Counted from the first letter of the stretch, positions 7,723 through 15,926 are shown. The stretch is 18,811 nt of DNA from Thermoplasmata archaeon (GCA_021827885.1 JAKAUD010000185.1:1-18811); one strand, 5' to 3'. A program made the numbers and translations. The notes: generated by a model from the letters alone, not told the origin.

Positions 7723-7963
7723 TTTCTTTCCCTCCTGTTAACATGACAGTGAATACAAGAAGTGAGCTTACCGCTCCAACATAGACAAGCAACTCTATGG
7801 CACCAACCAGGGTTGCTCCAAGAAATATGAATGATGCAGATATGGCAAAAAGAAAGACCATTAGCCAGATTATCGACCTTAGAATGTCTTTTTCTGCAAC
7901 TGCCTTTGCTGCAAATATGGCAAGAATCGCCCCGAAAACAAGTAGAATCAGGTTATATATCAT
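7715..7963 (-). CDS. nuoJ1: NuoJ N-terminal half as a separate protein (NuoJ1)
   Basis: An 82-aa membrane protein with three hydrophobic helices. The third carries 'FLGATLVGAIELLVYVGAV', which matches the NuoJ signature 'll.a.flg.iqilVYvGAv', the pi-bulge helix next to the quinone cavity. 'LLVFTVMLTG' follows, the usual 'vLflFvimll' of NuoJ. In most bacteria this continues into the part encoded here by nuoJ2. The start ATG lies within a short overlap with the nuoI stop (ATGA). The last codons contain the GGAGGG ribosome site of nuoJ2. Confidence 0.9.
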   Translation of the reverse strand: MIYNLILLVFGAILAIFAAKAVAEKDILRSIIWLMVFLFAISASFIFLGATLVGAIELLVYVGAVSSLLVFTVMLTGGKEIE

Positions 7964-8391
7964 CTTTTTACCTCCTCTTCGTGCTTTCCAAGCTCCTCAG
8001 GGTTGTACGTGAATGAATTTCTTGTTCTGGCCGTTTCAAAAACATGGGTTAAATATATAGCGTCTGTCGGGCAAATTTCCTCGCAATTTCTGCAGATGGT
8101 ACACGTTCCAAAATTAACGTCCGGATATAATTTCCTCTTGTTTCTTGGATTTTCCCTCTCCACTTGCTGCATTGAGATTGTAAGATTGGGGCATACCTGT
8201 TCGCATAGAGTACATCCGACGCAATCATCCATTGAGAGGAATATCCTGTACCTGAATCTATCGGGGAGGATTTCCTTTTGTTCCGGATATTGAACAGTAA
8301 CTGGTTTCTGCAAACCGTGTTTGAAAACGGTTATCATCCCCTGCAGCATTCCTATAAACGGTATCCTTTTGGGCTGTTTTACCTCAATCAT
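7960..8391 (-). CDS. nuoI: NADH-quinone oxidoreductase-like subunit I (2x[4Fe-4S] ferredoxin-type)
   Basis: NuoI (143 aa) carries the two [4Fe-4S] clusters (N6a, N6b) that pass electrons to cluster N2 in NuoB. Both CxxCxxCxxxCP motifs are intact: Cys57, Cys60, Cys63, Cys67 in 'CVGCTLCEQVCPN', and Cys97, Cys100, Cys103, Cys107 in 'CTICRNCEEICPT'. The N-terminal 'GMLQGMITVFKHGLQKPVT' is the amphipathic membrane-surface helix typical of NuoI. Length is somewhat short compared with bacterial forms of about 160-180 aa, mostly at the C-terminus. The start ATG overlaps the nuoH stop (ATGA). Because NuoE, NuoF and NuoG are absent here, NuoI is the likely electron entry point for an unknown donor. Confidence 0.95.
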   Translation of the reverse strand: MIEVKQPKRIPFIGMLQGMITVFKHGLQKPVTVQYPEQKEILPDRFRYRIFLSMDDCVGCTLCEQVCPNLTISMQQVERENPRNKRKLYPDVNFGTCTICRNCEEICPTDAIYLTHVFETARTRNSFTYNPEELGKHEEEVKR

Positions 8392-9437
8392 GCTATACCA
8401 CCTATGCCACTCAATATGATAATTCCCGTGATTACCAAATTAATAAATGAAAGAGGCAGCAATATCTTCCATCCAAAATTAACAAATTTATCAATCCTGA
8501 CCCGCGGCATTGAAAGCCATACAGTCAGTGAAATTATGACCAGAATTATCGTTTTTACCATGAACCATACGAAACCGATTGAGCTTTCAAAGGGCCCGCT
8601 TCCTCCGCCGAGATACAATACACTGACCAGCATAGAGCCAAGGAAAATTGTTCCAAATAATCCCATATAGAACATCCCGAATCTCAATCCACCATATTCC
8701 GTAGTGTCACCGGTGACGAGTTCGCTGTCGCTTTCCCCCATATCAAATGGGGAATAGGAAGCCCTTGCTATCATGGATACAAAGAAAATGAACAGCCCAA
8801 TGGGCTCAAGAATACCGAACGGTATGCTCTGAACTGATACTATGTTTTGCAGGTTGAGTGGTTGAAAAGTGTTTGCCGATGATATCATTATGATGGCAAG
8901 AATTGACAACATCATAGGAACCTCAAAAGATATATCCTTTGCCACAGCCCTTAAAGCGCCAAGCATTGCATATTTATTGTTTGAGCTTATGCCTGCCAGA
9001 ATCTCTCCTATAGGCATTATTGCAAGAACTGCAAATATGAGTATTATTCCAACGTTTGAATGTGTAATTGTCAGCGATCCAAACCAGTATAGATTGCTGT
9101 ATGGTACCATTATGAATGCAAGGATTAACCCCATGAATACAATAATAGGTGCCAGTTTGTATGGCAGATCGTCCCTTCCGTCCGGGAATATTGATTCTTT
9201 CTGCATTAATTTGAGCCCGTCCGCCATTACCTGTAACACGCCAAATTTTCCAACTCTGTTGGGCCCGATTCTGTTCTGTACCCTTGCCATATATTTACGG
9301 AAGAAATAAACCATTCCGGCTATGACCGTAACTGAAAATATCAGCACTATAATCGTTTCAATGATATATGCTCCTGCGTAAGAAGGGATATGTCCGAAAG
9401 GTGAAAGGATACTCTGGATCCTGTTTAAGATATTCAT
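8388..9437 (-). CDS. nuoH: NADH-quinone oxidoreductase-like subunit H (quinone chamber, membrane)
   Basis: NuoH (349 aa) is the membrane subunit that closes the quinone-binding chamber and joins the hydrophilic arm to the membrane arm. It has about eight helices. The most conserved block, 'RVQNRIGPNRVGKFGVLQ', followed by 'MADGLKLMQKE', is present at about residues 53-81. A second block, 'SPFDMGESDSELVTGDTTEY', corresponds to the usual 'aPFDl.EaeSElv.G..tEY'. The usual 'E.nR' before PFD is 'ARASYS' here, a modest divergence in the chamber wall. Length is normal. The start ATG overlaps the nuoD stop (ATGA). Confidence 0.96.
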   Translation of the reverse strand: MNILNRIQSILSPFGHIPSYAGAYIIETIIVLIFSVTVIAGMVYFFRKYMARVQNRIGPNRVGKFGVLQVMADGLKLMQKESIFPDGRDDLPYKLAPIIVFMGLILAFIMVPYSNLYWFGSLTITHSNVGIILIFAVLAIMPIGEILAGISSNNKYAMLGALRAVAKDISFEVPMMLSILAIIMISSANTFQPLNLQNIVSVQSIPFGILEPIGLFIFFVSMIARASYSPFDMGESDSELVTGDTTEYGGLRFGMFYMGLFGTIFLGSMLVSVLYLGGGSGPFESSIGFVWFMVKTIILVIISLTVWLSMPRVRIDKFVNFGWKILLPLSFINLVITGIIILSGIGGIA

Positions 9438-10561
9438 CTGTCAACCTCTCCAAATACAAGATCGATTGAACCTGAAATGGCAACAAGATCTGCGATCATA
9501 ACATCCTTTCCTATTTCCCTTAGAACTGAAAGATTCTTAAATGTGGGGCTCCTGACCCGCACCCTGTATGGTTTAACGGATCCATCCCCAACAATATAAA
9601 CACCAAATTCACCTTTGCTGGATTCAGTTCTTGCATAAACTTCCCCATCTCCCCTTAATCGTATCATTAGCGATTTTTTGGCCTTTGGGTTGAAGTATGG
9701 ACCCTCCGGGATTTTATCCAAAGCCTGCCGCACTATCTTTAACGATTGCCTTATCTCTTCATATCTCACGAGAAATCTTCCAAGGCAATCTTTCGAATAT
9801 GATACAGGAATGTCAAAATTAACCTTGTCATACATCAGGTAGGGCTCAGCCTTCCTCACATCGTAATCGACCCCGGAACCCCTGAGCATTGGCCCAGTGA
9901 CTCCATAACTGATTGCAACATCTTTTTCCAGTATGCCAATGCCCTTGGTTCTTGAAATGAAGATATCATTCTTGACGAACAGGTTGAATACTTCTTCCAG
10001 TTTCTTTGGAAATGTTTCCAGGAATTCTCTTATCATGAATATTATTTTTTCATTGAAATCCTGATAGACTCCCCCTATGCTCATGTAATTTGTAAGCAAA
10101 CGGGACCCGCTTGCTTCAGTGAAAATGTCAAGAAGTTGTTCCCTGAGATCAAAAACATAAAAGAATGGAGTCAACATTCCCATATCGAGTCCATAAGCCC
10201 CTGCCCACACGAGGTGCGAGGCTATCCTGCTCAACTCTGCCATTATTGTCCGTATCCATTTTGCTCTCTCTGGAGGTTCTATTCCTAATAATTTTTCGGC
10301 TGCCTCCAGGTATCCTGCCTCCATGGAAAGTGAGTTGACATAATCCATTCTGTCAAAATATATGAGTGAATCACAGTAATAATCAAGTTCACATATCTTT
10401 TCGGCATTCCTGTGAAGATATCCAATTATTGGCTCAACTTTCTTGACCGTTTCCCCGTCAAGAAGAAGTTTCAATCTTAAGACTCCATGAGTCGACGGAT
10501 GCTGGGGGCCCATGTTAAGCTCAACATATTTATTTGTAGGTTCCGAAATTTCCATTACCAT
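9434..10561 (-). CDS. nuoD: NADH-quinone oxidoreductase-like subunit D (49-kDa, quinone site)
   Basis: NuoD (375 aa) is the 49-kDa subunit that forms the quinone pocket with NuoB. The N-terminal 'NMGPQHPSTHGVLRLKLLLD' carries the quinone-ligand His25. 'FDRMDYVNSLSMEAGYLEA' carries the matching Tyr73. The C-terminus 'SGSIDLVFGEVDR' is the family ending. The Cys pairs that bind NiFe in related hydrogenases are absent, so this is complex I and not a hydrogenase. NuoC and NuoD are separate genes. Two starts are possible: ATG at 10559-10561 (used here, 7-base overlap with nuoC, close behind a GGGGG run) or ATG at 10553-10555, which overlaps the nuoC stop as TAATG. They differ by two residues. Confidence 0.96.
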   Translation of the reverse strand: MVMEISEPTNKYVELNMGPQHPSTHGVLRLKLLLDGETVKKVEPIIGYLHRNAEKICELDYYCDSLIYFDRMDYVNSLSMEAGYLEAAEKLLGIEPPERAKWIRTIMAELSRIASHLVWAGAYGLDMGMLTPFFYVFDLREQLLDIFTEASGSRLLTNYMSIGGVYQDFNEKIIFMIREFLETFPKKLEEVFNLFVKNDIFISRTKGIGILEKDVAISYGVTGPMLRGSGVDYDVRKAEPYLMYDKVNFDIPVSYSKDCLGRFLVRYEEIRQSLKIVRQALDKIPEGPYFNPKAKKSLMIRLRGDGEVYARTESSKGEFGVYIVGDGSVKPYRVRVRSPTFKNLSVLREIGKDVMIADLVAISGSIDLVFGEVDR

Positions 10562-11013
10562 CCATCCCCCGGATCAAAGCTTGCATAATCATTGCCACTT
10601 TCATCCATGTTTACAAATTGCACCTTGCTCAGATCATAATTTTTCCTTAGAGGGAAACCTGACCATCCCTCCGGCAGCAATATCCTTTTAAGGTTAGGAT
10701 GACCCTCAAAAATGATTCCCATAAGATCATATTGTTCCCTTTCGTCCCAATCAGCACTTTGCCATATGGAGGTTACACTCGGAACTGTGTCATTAATCGT
10801 TTCCGTTTTAACGACGATATATTCATTTCTTTCCACTGAATGAAGATGGTATACAACTTCAATCTTGTCTCGCCTGTCAATGCCCGTAATAAGGGATAGA
10901 TGATCAAACCCCTGTTCAAAAAAAGATTTCATTGCGGCGATAAGATCTTCTTTCTTGACCCTGAATATTTTTCGCTTATCTTTTCCTACCGGCTCTTCTA
11001 TAATGTCAACCAT
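10555..11013 (-). CDS. nuoC: NADH-quinone oxidoreductase-like subunit C (30-kDa)
   Basis: NuoC (152 aa) is the 30-kDa structural subunit of the hydrophilic arm. The signature 'SIWQSADWDEREQYDLMGI' followed by 'FEGHPNLKRILLPEGWSGFP' and 'LRKNYDL' is a very good match to the PF00329 pattern (tSiw.aAdW.ERE.yDl.Gi.f.gHPdlrRiLlp.dw.g.PLRKdy). It has no cofactor of its own. The ATG at 11011-11013 lies 4 bases behind the nuoB stop. The ribosome site (GAGG, with GGTGAGGAG around the nuoB TGA) is very close to it. Confidence 0.95.
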   Translation of the reverse strand: MVDIIEEPVGKDKRKIFRVKKEDLIAAMKSFFEQGFDHLSLITGIDRRDKIEVVYHLHSVERNEYIVVKTETINDTVPSVTSIWQSADWDEREQYDLMGIIFEGHPNLKRILLPEGWSGFPLRKNYDLSKVQFVNMDESGNDYASFDPGDGW

Positions 11014-11017
11014 CTCC

Positions 11018-11482
11018 TCACCTGTCGGTTTCTCCCCTTATCTTCTTTTGGAGAGTTATCAGGCCGTTAATCAGAGCTTCAGGCGTTGGAGGGCATCCAG
11101 GAACATATACGTCTACCGGAATCACCCTGTCAACACCTAATACAACTGAATATCCCTGATTATATGGTCCTCCCTGAAGCACACAAACACCCATCGCAAT
11201 GACATATTTCGGATATGGCATTTCATCATACAATCTTCTTACCCTTGGAGCCATCTTTTTTGTTACGGTCCCGGATACAATCATGAGATCTGACTGCCTT
11301 GGAGAATTCCTGAAAACTTCACTTCCAAATCTTGAAATGTCTGCTTTTGAAGCCTGAACCGCCATCATTTCTATTGCACAGCAAGCCAGCCCAAATGTTA
11401 GAGGCCATATGGAGTTGCTTCTTCCCCATTCCATGGCTTTTTCCATTGTTGTGGTTAGAATTCCTGCATCCCCAGTCTTCAT
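11018..11482 (-). CDS. nuoB: NADH-quinone oxidoreductase-like subunit B (cluster N2)
   Basis: NuoB (154 aa from the chosen start) holds [4Fe-4S] cluster N2, the last iron-sulfur centre before quinone. All four ligands are present: Cys34 and Cys35 ('[14 protein letters not shown]'), Cys100 ('[19 protein letters not shown]') and Cys130 ('[16 protein letters not shown]'). I chose ATG at 11480-11482 because it overlaps the nuoA stop as ATGA and has GAGGTG six bases ahead. The longer frame from GTG at 11489-11491 would start inside that ribosome site and is less likely. It is the second gene of the nuo operon. Confidence 0.95.
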   Translation of the reverse strand: MKTGDAGILTTTMEKAMEWGRSNSIWPLTFGLACCAIEMMAVQASKADISRFGSEVFRNSPRQSDLMIVSGTVTKKMAPRVRRLYDEMPYPKYVIAMGVCVLQGGPYNQGYSVVLGVDRVIPVDVYVPGCPPTPEALINGLITLQKKIRGETDR

Positions 11483-11916
11483 TTTATCCACCTCATGTAA
11501 CCTTTCTTATATCCATAAAAGACTGCAAACATAGGCATCAGGATAAATAGTATTGTTTCGATGAATGGGTATACACCTAGCGTCTTGAAATCAAATGCCC
11601 ATGGAATCAAGAGTGCCATATCAACATCGAACAGCACAAAGAGGAGGATAATGAAATAATATTGAACTCTAACAAATGAATTGTATGATCCTCTTGCTAC
11701 CTCGCCAGATTCATAGGTTTCTGTATAGCTCGAATTTCTGACTGGAGAGGATTCCAATGACAGGTTTTTTATGATATCCGAGGGCTTGAATGATAATTTT
11801 TTGCCACGGTTTGCCCTTGAATTGGACAATGTAGGAAGCATGGTGAATATCAAGAACATCCCCAGACCCATTAATATGAAGGTTATTAGCAGCGGGATGT
11901 ATCCATAAAGCAACAT
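11479..11916 (-). CDS. nuoA: NADH-quinone oxidoreductase-like subunit A
   Basis: NuoA (145 aa) is a three-helix membrane subunit at the quinone end of the membrane arm. '[20 protein letters not shown]' matches 'YECG..p.g.a...f.vqfY', with the loop Cys of the mitochondrial family replaced by Ser. '[15 protein letters not shown]' matches 'FDvE...l.PWa', with the usual Glu replaced by Asp. The loop between helix 1 and helix 2 is longer than in bacterial NuoA (about 120 aa), with a Ser-rich stretch around residues 40-65. The start is the ATG at 11914-11916; TTG at 11917-11919 is also in frame but less likely. A TATA-like box is centred about 26 bases upstream, so this mRNA is probably leaderless. 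It is the first gene of the nuo operon. Confidence 0.93.
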   Translation of the reverse strand: MLLYGYIPLLITFILMGLGMFLIFTMLPTLSNSRANRGKKLSFKPSDIIKNLSLESSPVRNSSYTETYESGEVARGSYNSFVRVQYYFIILLFVLFDVDMALLIPWAFDFKTLGVYPFIETILFILMPMFAVFYGYKKGYMRWIK

Positions 11917-11936
11917 CAACCGAGTATGCTAAGAAG

Positions 11937-11947
11937 ATATTTAATAA
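11937..11947 (-). promoter_or_regulatory. Probable TATA box of the nuo operon (leaderless nuoA mRNA)
   Basis: The minus strand reads AAATTATTAAATATC across 11936-11950. The AT-rich core ATTAAATA is centred near 11941, about 26 bases before the A of the nuoA ATG. This is the normal archaeal TATA-to-start distance, so transcription would begin at or next to the start codon. No ribosome site precedes the nuoA ATG, which fits a leaderless mRNA. The 147-base gap between gatE and nuoA holds nothing else that I recognise. Confidence 0.55.
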
Positions 11948-12063
11948 TTTTTTAGAGCAACACAAAAAACTCAGAATTTATTGTATTTTTTATGCGTTGG
12001 GCAAATTGAAAGCGCTGTTGGATTATTACCTGAATCATGAAAGTATTAAGATTGAACTCCTAA

Positions 12064-13881
12064 TTAATGTAAATCCCCAAGATATGCTTCCATGACTGCC
12101 TTTGGATCTATGGGCCTTCTCGTTCTTTCTTTCACTTTGGCAATGACGTTTTCCCTTCTCAATTCACTATTCCTTCGCAAATCCTCTAGTATTAGCCTCA
12201 ATTCCTCTGCATCAAGGGGCTTGATCAAATCTGAATTGAAGATTTGATTGATGTCAGTTCCGGAAATCATCAGTTCAATGGCAATTTCTAGGGATACCCT
12301 GCCGTAGGACATCCTTTTAACGCCTGCCATAATTTGCCTGATATCCTCACGTTTTACCCTTTTCCTGAATTTTCTCTCCATTTCCGGTATAAACTGGAGC
12401 ATTATCCTTGAAACCTCCCTGGGTTTACCCCATATTCCAGATAGTTCCTCGAATTCTTTTTTTCTACCTGAGGATAGGATTATTTCTGATTCCTGTTTAG
12501 AGATTTCCCATTTCTTAAGGAATATAGCAACCGCCTCATCAAATGACTTTGGCACTTCTGAAATTGCCTCCTTGAACAATTCATCATTCAATTTGATTAT
12601 TGGAAGATCGGTCTCCGGATACATTCGCCCTGAACCAGAAATGGGCCTCAGGAACCTTGAAGTCCCGTCTTCAAGTGCAGCTCTCGTTTCTGAGAAGTCA
12701 AGAGAACACAACTTCCTTATTCTGCTATTAATTGCTTCTTCTGCAATTGATCTCTTTTCTTCTGTAATCGAAATAATCATCATGGCATCATTTTCTTTGC
12801 ACTTCATTTCTGATCTTATCGAGTCTATTTCTTCCTGTGAAATACCGTATCCTGGAAGCTCATCGGAGTGGATAAAACCACTTATGGAAAACAGCTTAAG
12901 GGTGTCCGATATTTCCCTGCCGATCCTGAATTCTCCCTGCTTCAAGAGCCCCAGCATATTGGATATTTTACCTATGAAGATTTTATTTCCTGCAGAGATT
13001 CCTTTCTGTATGATTTTGGAATTGGAATTGATCAGTCTGTGAGTGAAATCAAGGAGATTTACTTCCGTGAACCCACCTCTTTTCAGGAAAATCTCAATTG
13101 CAGTGGCTAATGAACCCTGCCTTTTTTCCTCCTCTTGCAGAGCCTGTGAAATGAGGGAAAGTTTTGAGATTCCCTTGATTTCCACCCTTCCGTATCCCAT
13201 TGAAAAATTGACATCCTGCCTGATTGCATCACTATCCCTGCGGATATTTCCGGTCAATAACGCCCTCAGTCCAATTTCTTTAGCAACCTCGACCGCTTCC
13301 TGAAATGTTCTTATATCAGGCGCAGTTGATATTTCCACCAATGGAATTCCAAGCCTATCGAGAGAAAATGTCGTTTTTCCATCATCTGGATCAATCCTTC
13401 TTGCAGAATCTTCCTCGAGGCAAATGGATGTTAACCTTATTTTATGGTCATTCAAAATAAGTTCCCCACCCGTAGAAATAATTGCAGTCCTTTGAAAACC
13501 AGAGGTATTTGAACCATCGACCACTACTTTTCTCATCACGGAAACGGTTCCAATTATATTTGAATTCAATGAAGCAGCTATTGACATTGCCGTCTTCAAG
13601 GATTCTCTGTTGATTCTATGAGGTGGTTCTTCGTCTGCCTCCACAAGGCAACTATTCTCAGATATTTTGTAATTATAAGAGATGTGTTTCTTTTCCTCCT
13701 GCAGGGCAGCAATGTCGATATCGCCAGATTCATTCCCGGTGGGAAAAAGCCATCTGGAGAAAGTACCATCCAACGCCGGGCTTTCCATATCCGGACAATT
13801 GCAGAACAGCTTCCCTGTGGAAAGCTGAAGATGGATTTCCAGTCCAATTTTTATTTCACTCTGTATATGGCTAATATACAT
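12064..13881 (-). CDS. gatE: Glu-tRNA(Gln) amidotransferase subunit E
   Basis: GatE (605 aa) is the tRNA-binding, glutamyl-phosphate-forming and transamidating subunit of the archaeal GatDE enzyme, which turns Glu-tRNA(Gln) into Gln-tRNA(Gln). The GatB/GatE catalytic cradle is clear: 'KIGLEIHLQLSTGKLFCNC' near the N-terminus, 'RINRESLKTAMSIAASLNS', 'SICLEEDSARRID', 'FSLDRLGIPLVEISTAPDIR' and 'IRRDSDAIRQDVNFSMGYG'. An AspRS-like insertion specific to GatE lies in the middle ('SGFIHSDELPGYGISQEEID'; 'GSGRMYPETDLPIIKL'), and a helical YqeY-type tail ends the protein. Length is normal. The ATG at 13879-13881 is preceded by an in-frame GTG (13882-13884). The gene overlaps the gatD end by 11 bases. 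Confidence 0.96.
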   Translation of the reverse strand: MYISHIQSEIKIGLEIHLQLSTGKLFCNCPDMESPALDGTFSRWLFPTGNESGDIDIAALQEEKKHISYNYKISENSCLVEADEEPPHRINRESLKTAMSIAASLNSNIIGTVSVMRKVVVDGSNTSGFQRTAIISTGGELILNDHKIRLTSICLEEDSARRIDPDDGKTTFSLDRLGIPLVEISTAPDIRTFQEAVEVAKEIGLRALLTGNIRRDSDAIRQDVNFSMGYGRVEIKGISKLSLISQALQEEEKRQGSLATAIEIFLKRGGFTEVNLLDFTHRLINSNSKIIQKGISAGNKIFIGKISNMLGLLKQGEFRIGREISDTLKLFSISGFIHSDELPGYGISQEEIDSIRSEMKCKENDAMMIISITEEKRSIAEEAINSRIRKLCSLDFSETRAALEDGTSRFLRPISGSGRMYPETDLPIIKLNDELFKEAISEVPKSFDEAVAIFLKKWEISKQESEIILSSGRKKEFEELSGIWGKPREVSRIMLQFIPEMERKFRKRVKREDIRQIMAGVKRMSYGRVSLEIAIELMISGTDINQIFNSDLIKPLDAEELRLILEDLRRNSELRRENVIAKVKERTRRPIDPKAVMEAYLGDLH

Positions 13882-15107
13882 CACCCAGCAGTTCTCTTTC
13901 CAGAATCTCTCCTCTCATATTCTTGATCATAAGTGATTCAAAATCTTCATCTTCATTATTGGCAAGGAGAAACATTGTCTTTGTCAGTGCAACCTCGGGA
14001 AGCATATTGCCAGCAGATATTACCCCAATTTTCTTCAGCTCCCTTCCTGTGGAATAAACGTTCAGATCAACAGTTCCTCTCAGGCACTGTGTTGTCATGA
14101 TGATTTTTGTGCCGTTTGATACTATCTTTTTCAGGGAACCAAACAAAGCCTGTGAAATATGGCCTAGACCGGTTCCCATTATGATAATAGCCCTCTTATC
14201 TTCACTCAATTTTTCCAGATCTACTCCTGATAATCCAGGATAGAAATAGACCAACGCAACCCTTGTCTCAAGCTTGTTCAATAATAGTGTTTCATTGGCT
14301 CTTTCTGTGTAACCAGAAATATACTCTACATTTTTATTGCGGAATGTTGCGATAGGTTTACTGGATATTGACTTAAAGGCATCTCTCCTCGTTGAATGCA
14401 TCTTCCTTGCCCTTGTCCCTCTTAGAAAGCTTATGCTATCATCGGAAGTGCCGGAATGCATTGAAATACCAACCTCTCCAATGTTTGTGGATGAAAAAGC
14501 CAGCGCTCCTTCCATATTCCCAAATGAATCGCTGCTTGGCCTGTCAGAGCTTCTCTGAGAGCCAACCATTACCACGGGTCCGGAAAGCTGCTCAAACATA
14601 AATGCGAGTGCGGATGATGTATATGTCATAGTATCGGTACCATGAGAAATTACAACTCCCCTTGATTTTGATAATTCCTCTGAGATTATCCTGGCCAGTT
14701 TTATCCACATATCAGGTTTCATGTTCTCACTGAGGATATTTTCAAATTCCCTTACTGCAATAGCGTACTTTTCCTCCATGTATGGATAACGATCAATGAT
14801 CATTCTGATATCGGTTGATGGGTGAACCGCCCCTGTAGTGTAGTCTATTGCACTAACGATCGTCCCTCCAGTAGCTATCAGAGAAATTGGAAGCCCGCTG
14901 CCGTGCTGTGATTTTATCTTTTTTTTCTTTGCAATCTCTGGTTCGGTTGTTTCGAGTACCTTGATATTCTCCTCTTTTAAAGTTACATTATAGCCATTTT
15001 GAAGCTTGACAGTAACGAATCCTTCTTCTTCAGAGATGAAGATGACCTCAATATCCTCCCCATTATACCTGATCTTGAGTTTTGTTCCCCTTGCATAGTC
15101 CGTTCAT
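13871..15107 (-). CDS. gatD: Glu-tRNA(Gln) amidotransferase subunit D, with a start-codon frame problem
   Basis: GatD is the L-asparaginase-like glutaminase that supplies ammonia to GatE. Its frame is open from the stop at 13871 up to 15103 (about 410 aa, the usual GatD length). A small N-terminal beta domain ends in 'VTVKLQNGYNVTLK'. The asparaginase domain follows: 'ISLIATGGTIVSAIDYTTG' (Thr82), 'VVISHGTDTMTYTSSAL' (Thr157, Asp158) and 'RARKMHSTRRD' (Lys235); these are the expected catalytic residues. The frame from 15103 to 14804 contains no ATG, GTG or TTG, and a TGA lies at 15104-15106. The natural start, ATG at 15105-15107 after GAGGTGGC, is one base out of frame (ATG-A-ACG). Starting at the first in-frame ATG (14803) would remove the Thr82 loop, so that start cannot be right. 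Numbering assumes one extra A at 15104. Confidence 0.9.
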
Positions 15108-15119
15108 GCCACCTCTTCC

Positions 15120-15926
15120 TTACAGCATACTTTGCCCTGTCTTAATTTTGATCCCCAGTATCCTGATCAAAGAAAGAGCATTTACAGGAGCATTTCCAAA
15201 CGGATGGTTGTTGAAATAAATAGTCACATCTCCTTCCTCATGATTCTTGATCAATTGCCCAATATCCTCAAGTTCTTTCTCTGAATAATTGTAATTATAT
15301 TTTTCCATTCCAGCACCTCGCTCATTCCAGCCCTTCCTGTTTCTGCCGTGCAGTCTTATGTAGGATGTGCCATTAGTGGGCAGTATGTTGTTCATAATAT
15401 TATCCGGGCTGTCTACGGTGACAGCACCTAAGCCTATGGAAGAGCATCTTTCAAAAAAATCCCTTCCGGAAAGTAGTTGGCGATTCCTTGCCTCAACGAA
15501 AGGAATCATCCATGGTTCTGATATTTCCCCGATCAGCCTTAATTCTCCATTGTAATTGTCTTTTCCAATCCATGGCGGCAGACCAAACATGGTGGCCTTC
15601 AACCTCCCGGCATTTCTTAATGGATTCAGCACTGTTTCAACGAATTCGTTGAAGGAATCCAGCCTTTCTTTGAGATTGTCTGCGTTTTCGGGATGCGTAT
15701 ACTGCCTTGGCACCTTGACACTGAATCTAAAATCCGCGTTACTATTCAGTTGCTTAATCCATGAATCAACAATATCCCGCCGAGGAATGTTATAAAAAGT
15801 GCTATTGATTTCCACCGTTTCAAAATAATTAGAATATAACCTCAAGGAAGGCCTGGCTGACTTTGGATAAAATGAACCGGACCATTCAGGGTATGACCAA
15901 CCGGAACATCCGATATGGATGCTCAA
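15120..15926 (-). CDS. DUF72 (YecE-like) TIM-barrel protein
   Basis: A 268-aa DUF72 protein of unknown biochemical function. Family marks are 'IHIGCSGWSYPEWSGSFYPK' at the N-terminus, 'YSNYFETVEINSTFYNIPRR' (about 31-50), 'FRFSVKVPRQYTH' and 'SYIRLHGRN' with a following Trp, and 'VTIYFNNHPFGNAPVNAL' near the end. These correspond to the usual 'G.sGW.Y..W...FYP', 'f...Ei..tFY..P', 'F.F.vK.p...TH', 'YvR.HGr' and 'vy.yFnN...g.A...A' blocks. The start is TTG at 15924-15926, overlapping the acyl-CoA dehydrogenase stop as TTGA, with GAGGAG 8 bases upstream. A longer reading frame extends to 16142, but that part lies inside the dehydrogenase gene and has no family match. It ends 12 bases before the gatD ATG. 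Confidence 0.88.
   Translation of the reverse strand: MSIHIGCSGWSYPEWSGSFYPKSARPSLRLYSNYFETVEINSTFYNIPRRDIVDSWIKQLNSNADFRFSVKVPRQYTHPENADNLKERLDSFNEFVETVLNPLRNAGRLKATMFGLPPWIGKDNYNGELRLIGEISEPWMIPFVEARNRQLLSGRDFFERCSSIGLGAVTVDSPDNIMNNILPTNGTSYIRLHGRNRKGWNERGAGMEKYNYNYSEKELEDIGQLIKNHEEGDVTIYFNNHPFGNAPVNALSLIRILGIKIKTGQSML

Noticed and set aside
7507..7963. nuoJ as a pseudogene broken by a frameshift
   Set aside because: A good ribosome site precedes the second half, both halves have sound membrane helices, and split nuoJ is known in other archaea.
9434..10561. Membrane-bound hydrogenase large subunit instead of NuoD
   Set aside because: The NiFe-binding CxxC pairs are absent, and the quinone-site His25 and Tyr73 and the full nuo gene set are present.
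12572..13042. Plus-strand reading frame of 156 codons
   Set aside because: It is antisense to the well-conserved gatE coding region, with no ribosome site, promoter or recognisable domain.
13871..14803. gatD as a short 310-aa protein starting at ATG 14803
   Set aside because: Homology continues in the same frame upstream through the TGGT catalytic loop and the N-terminal domain, so this start would remove the active-site Thr.
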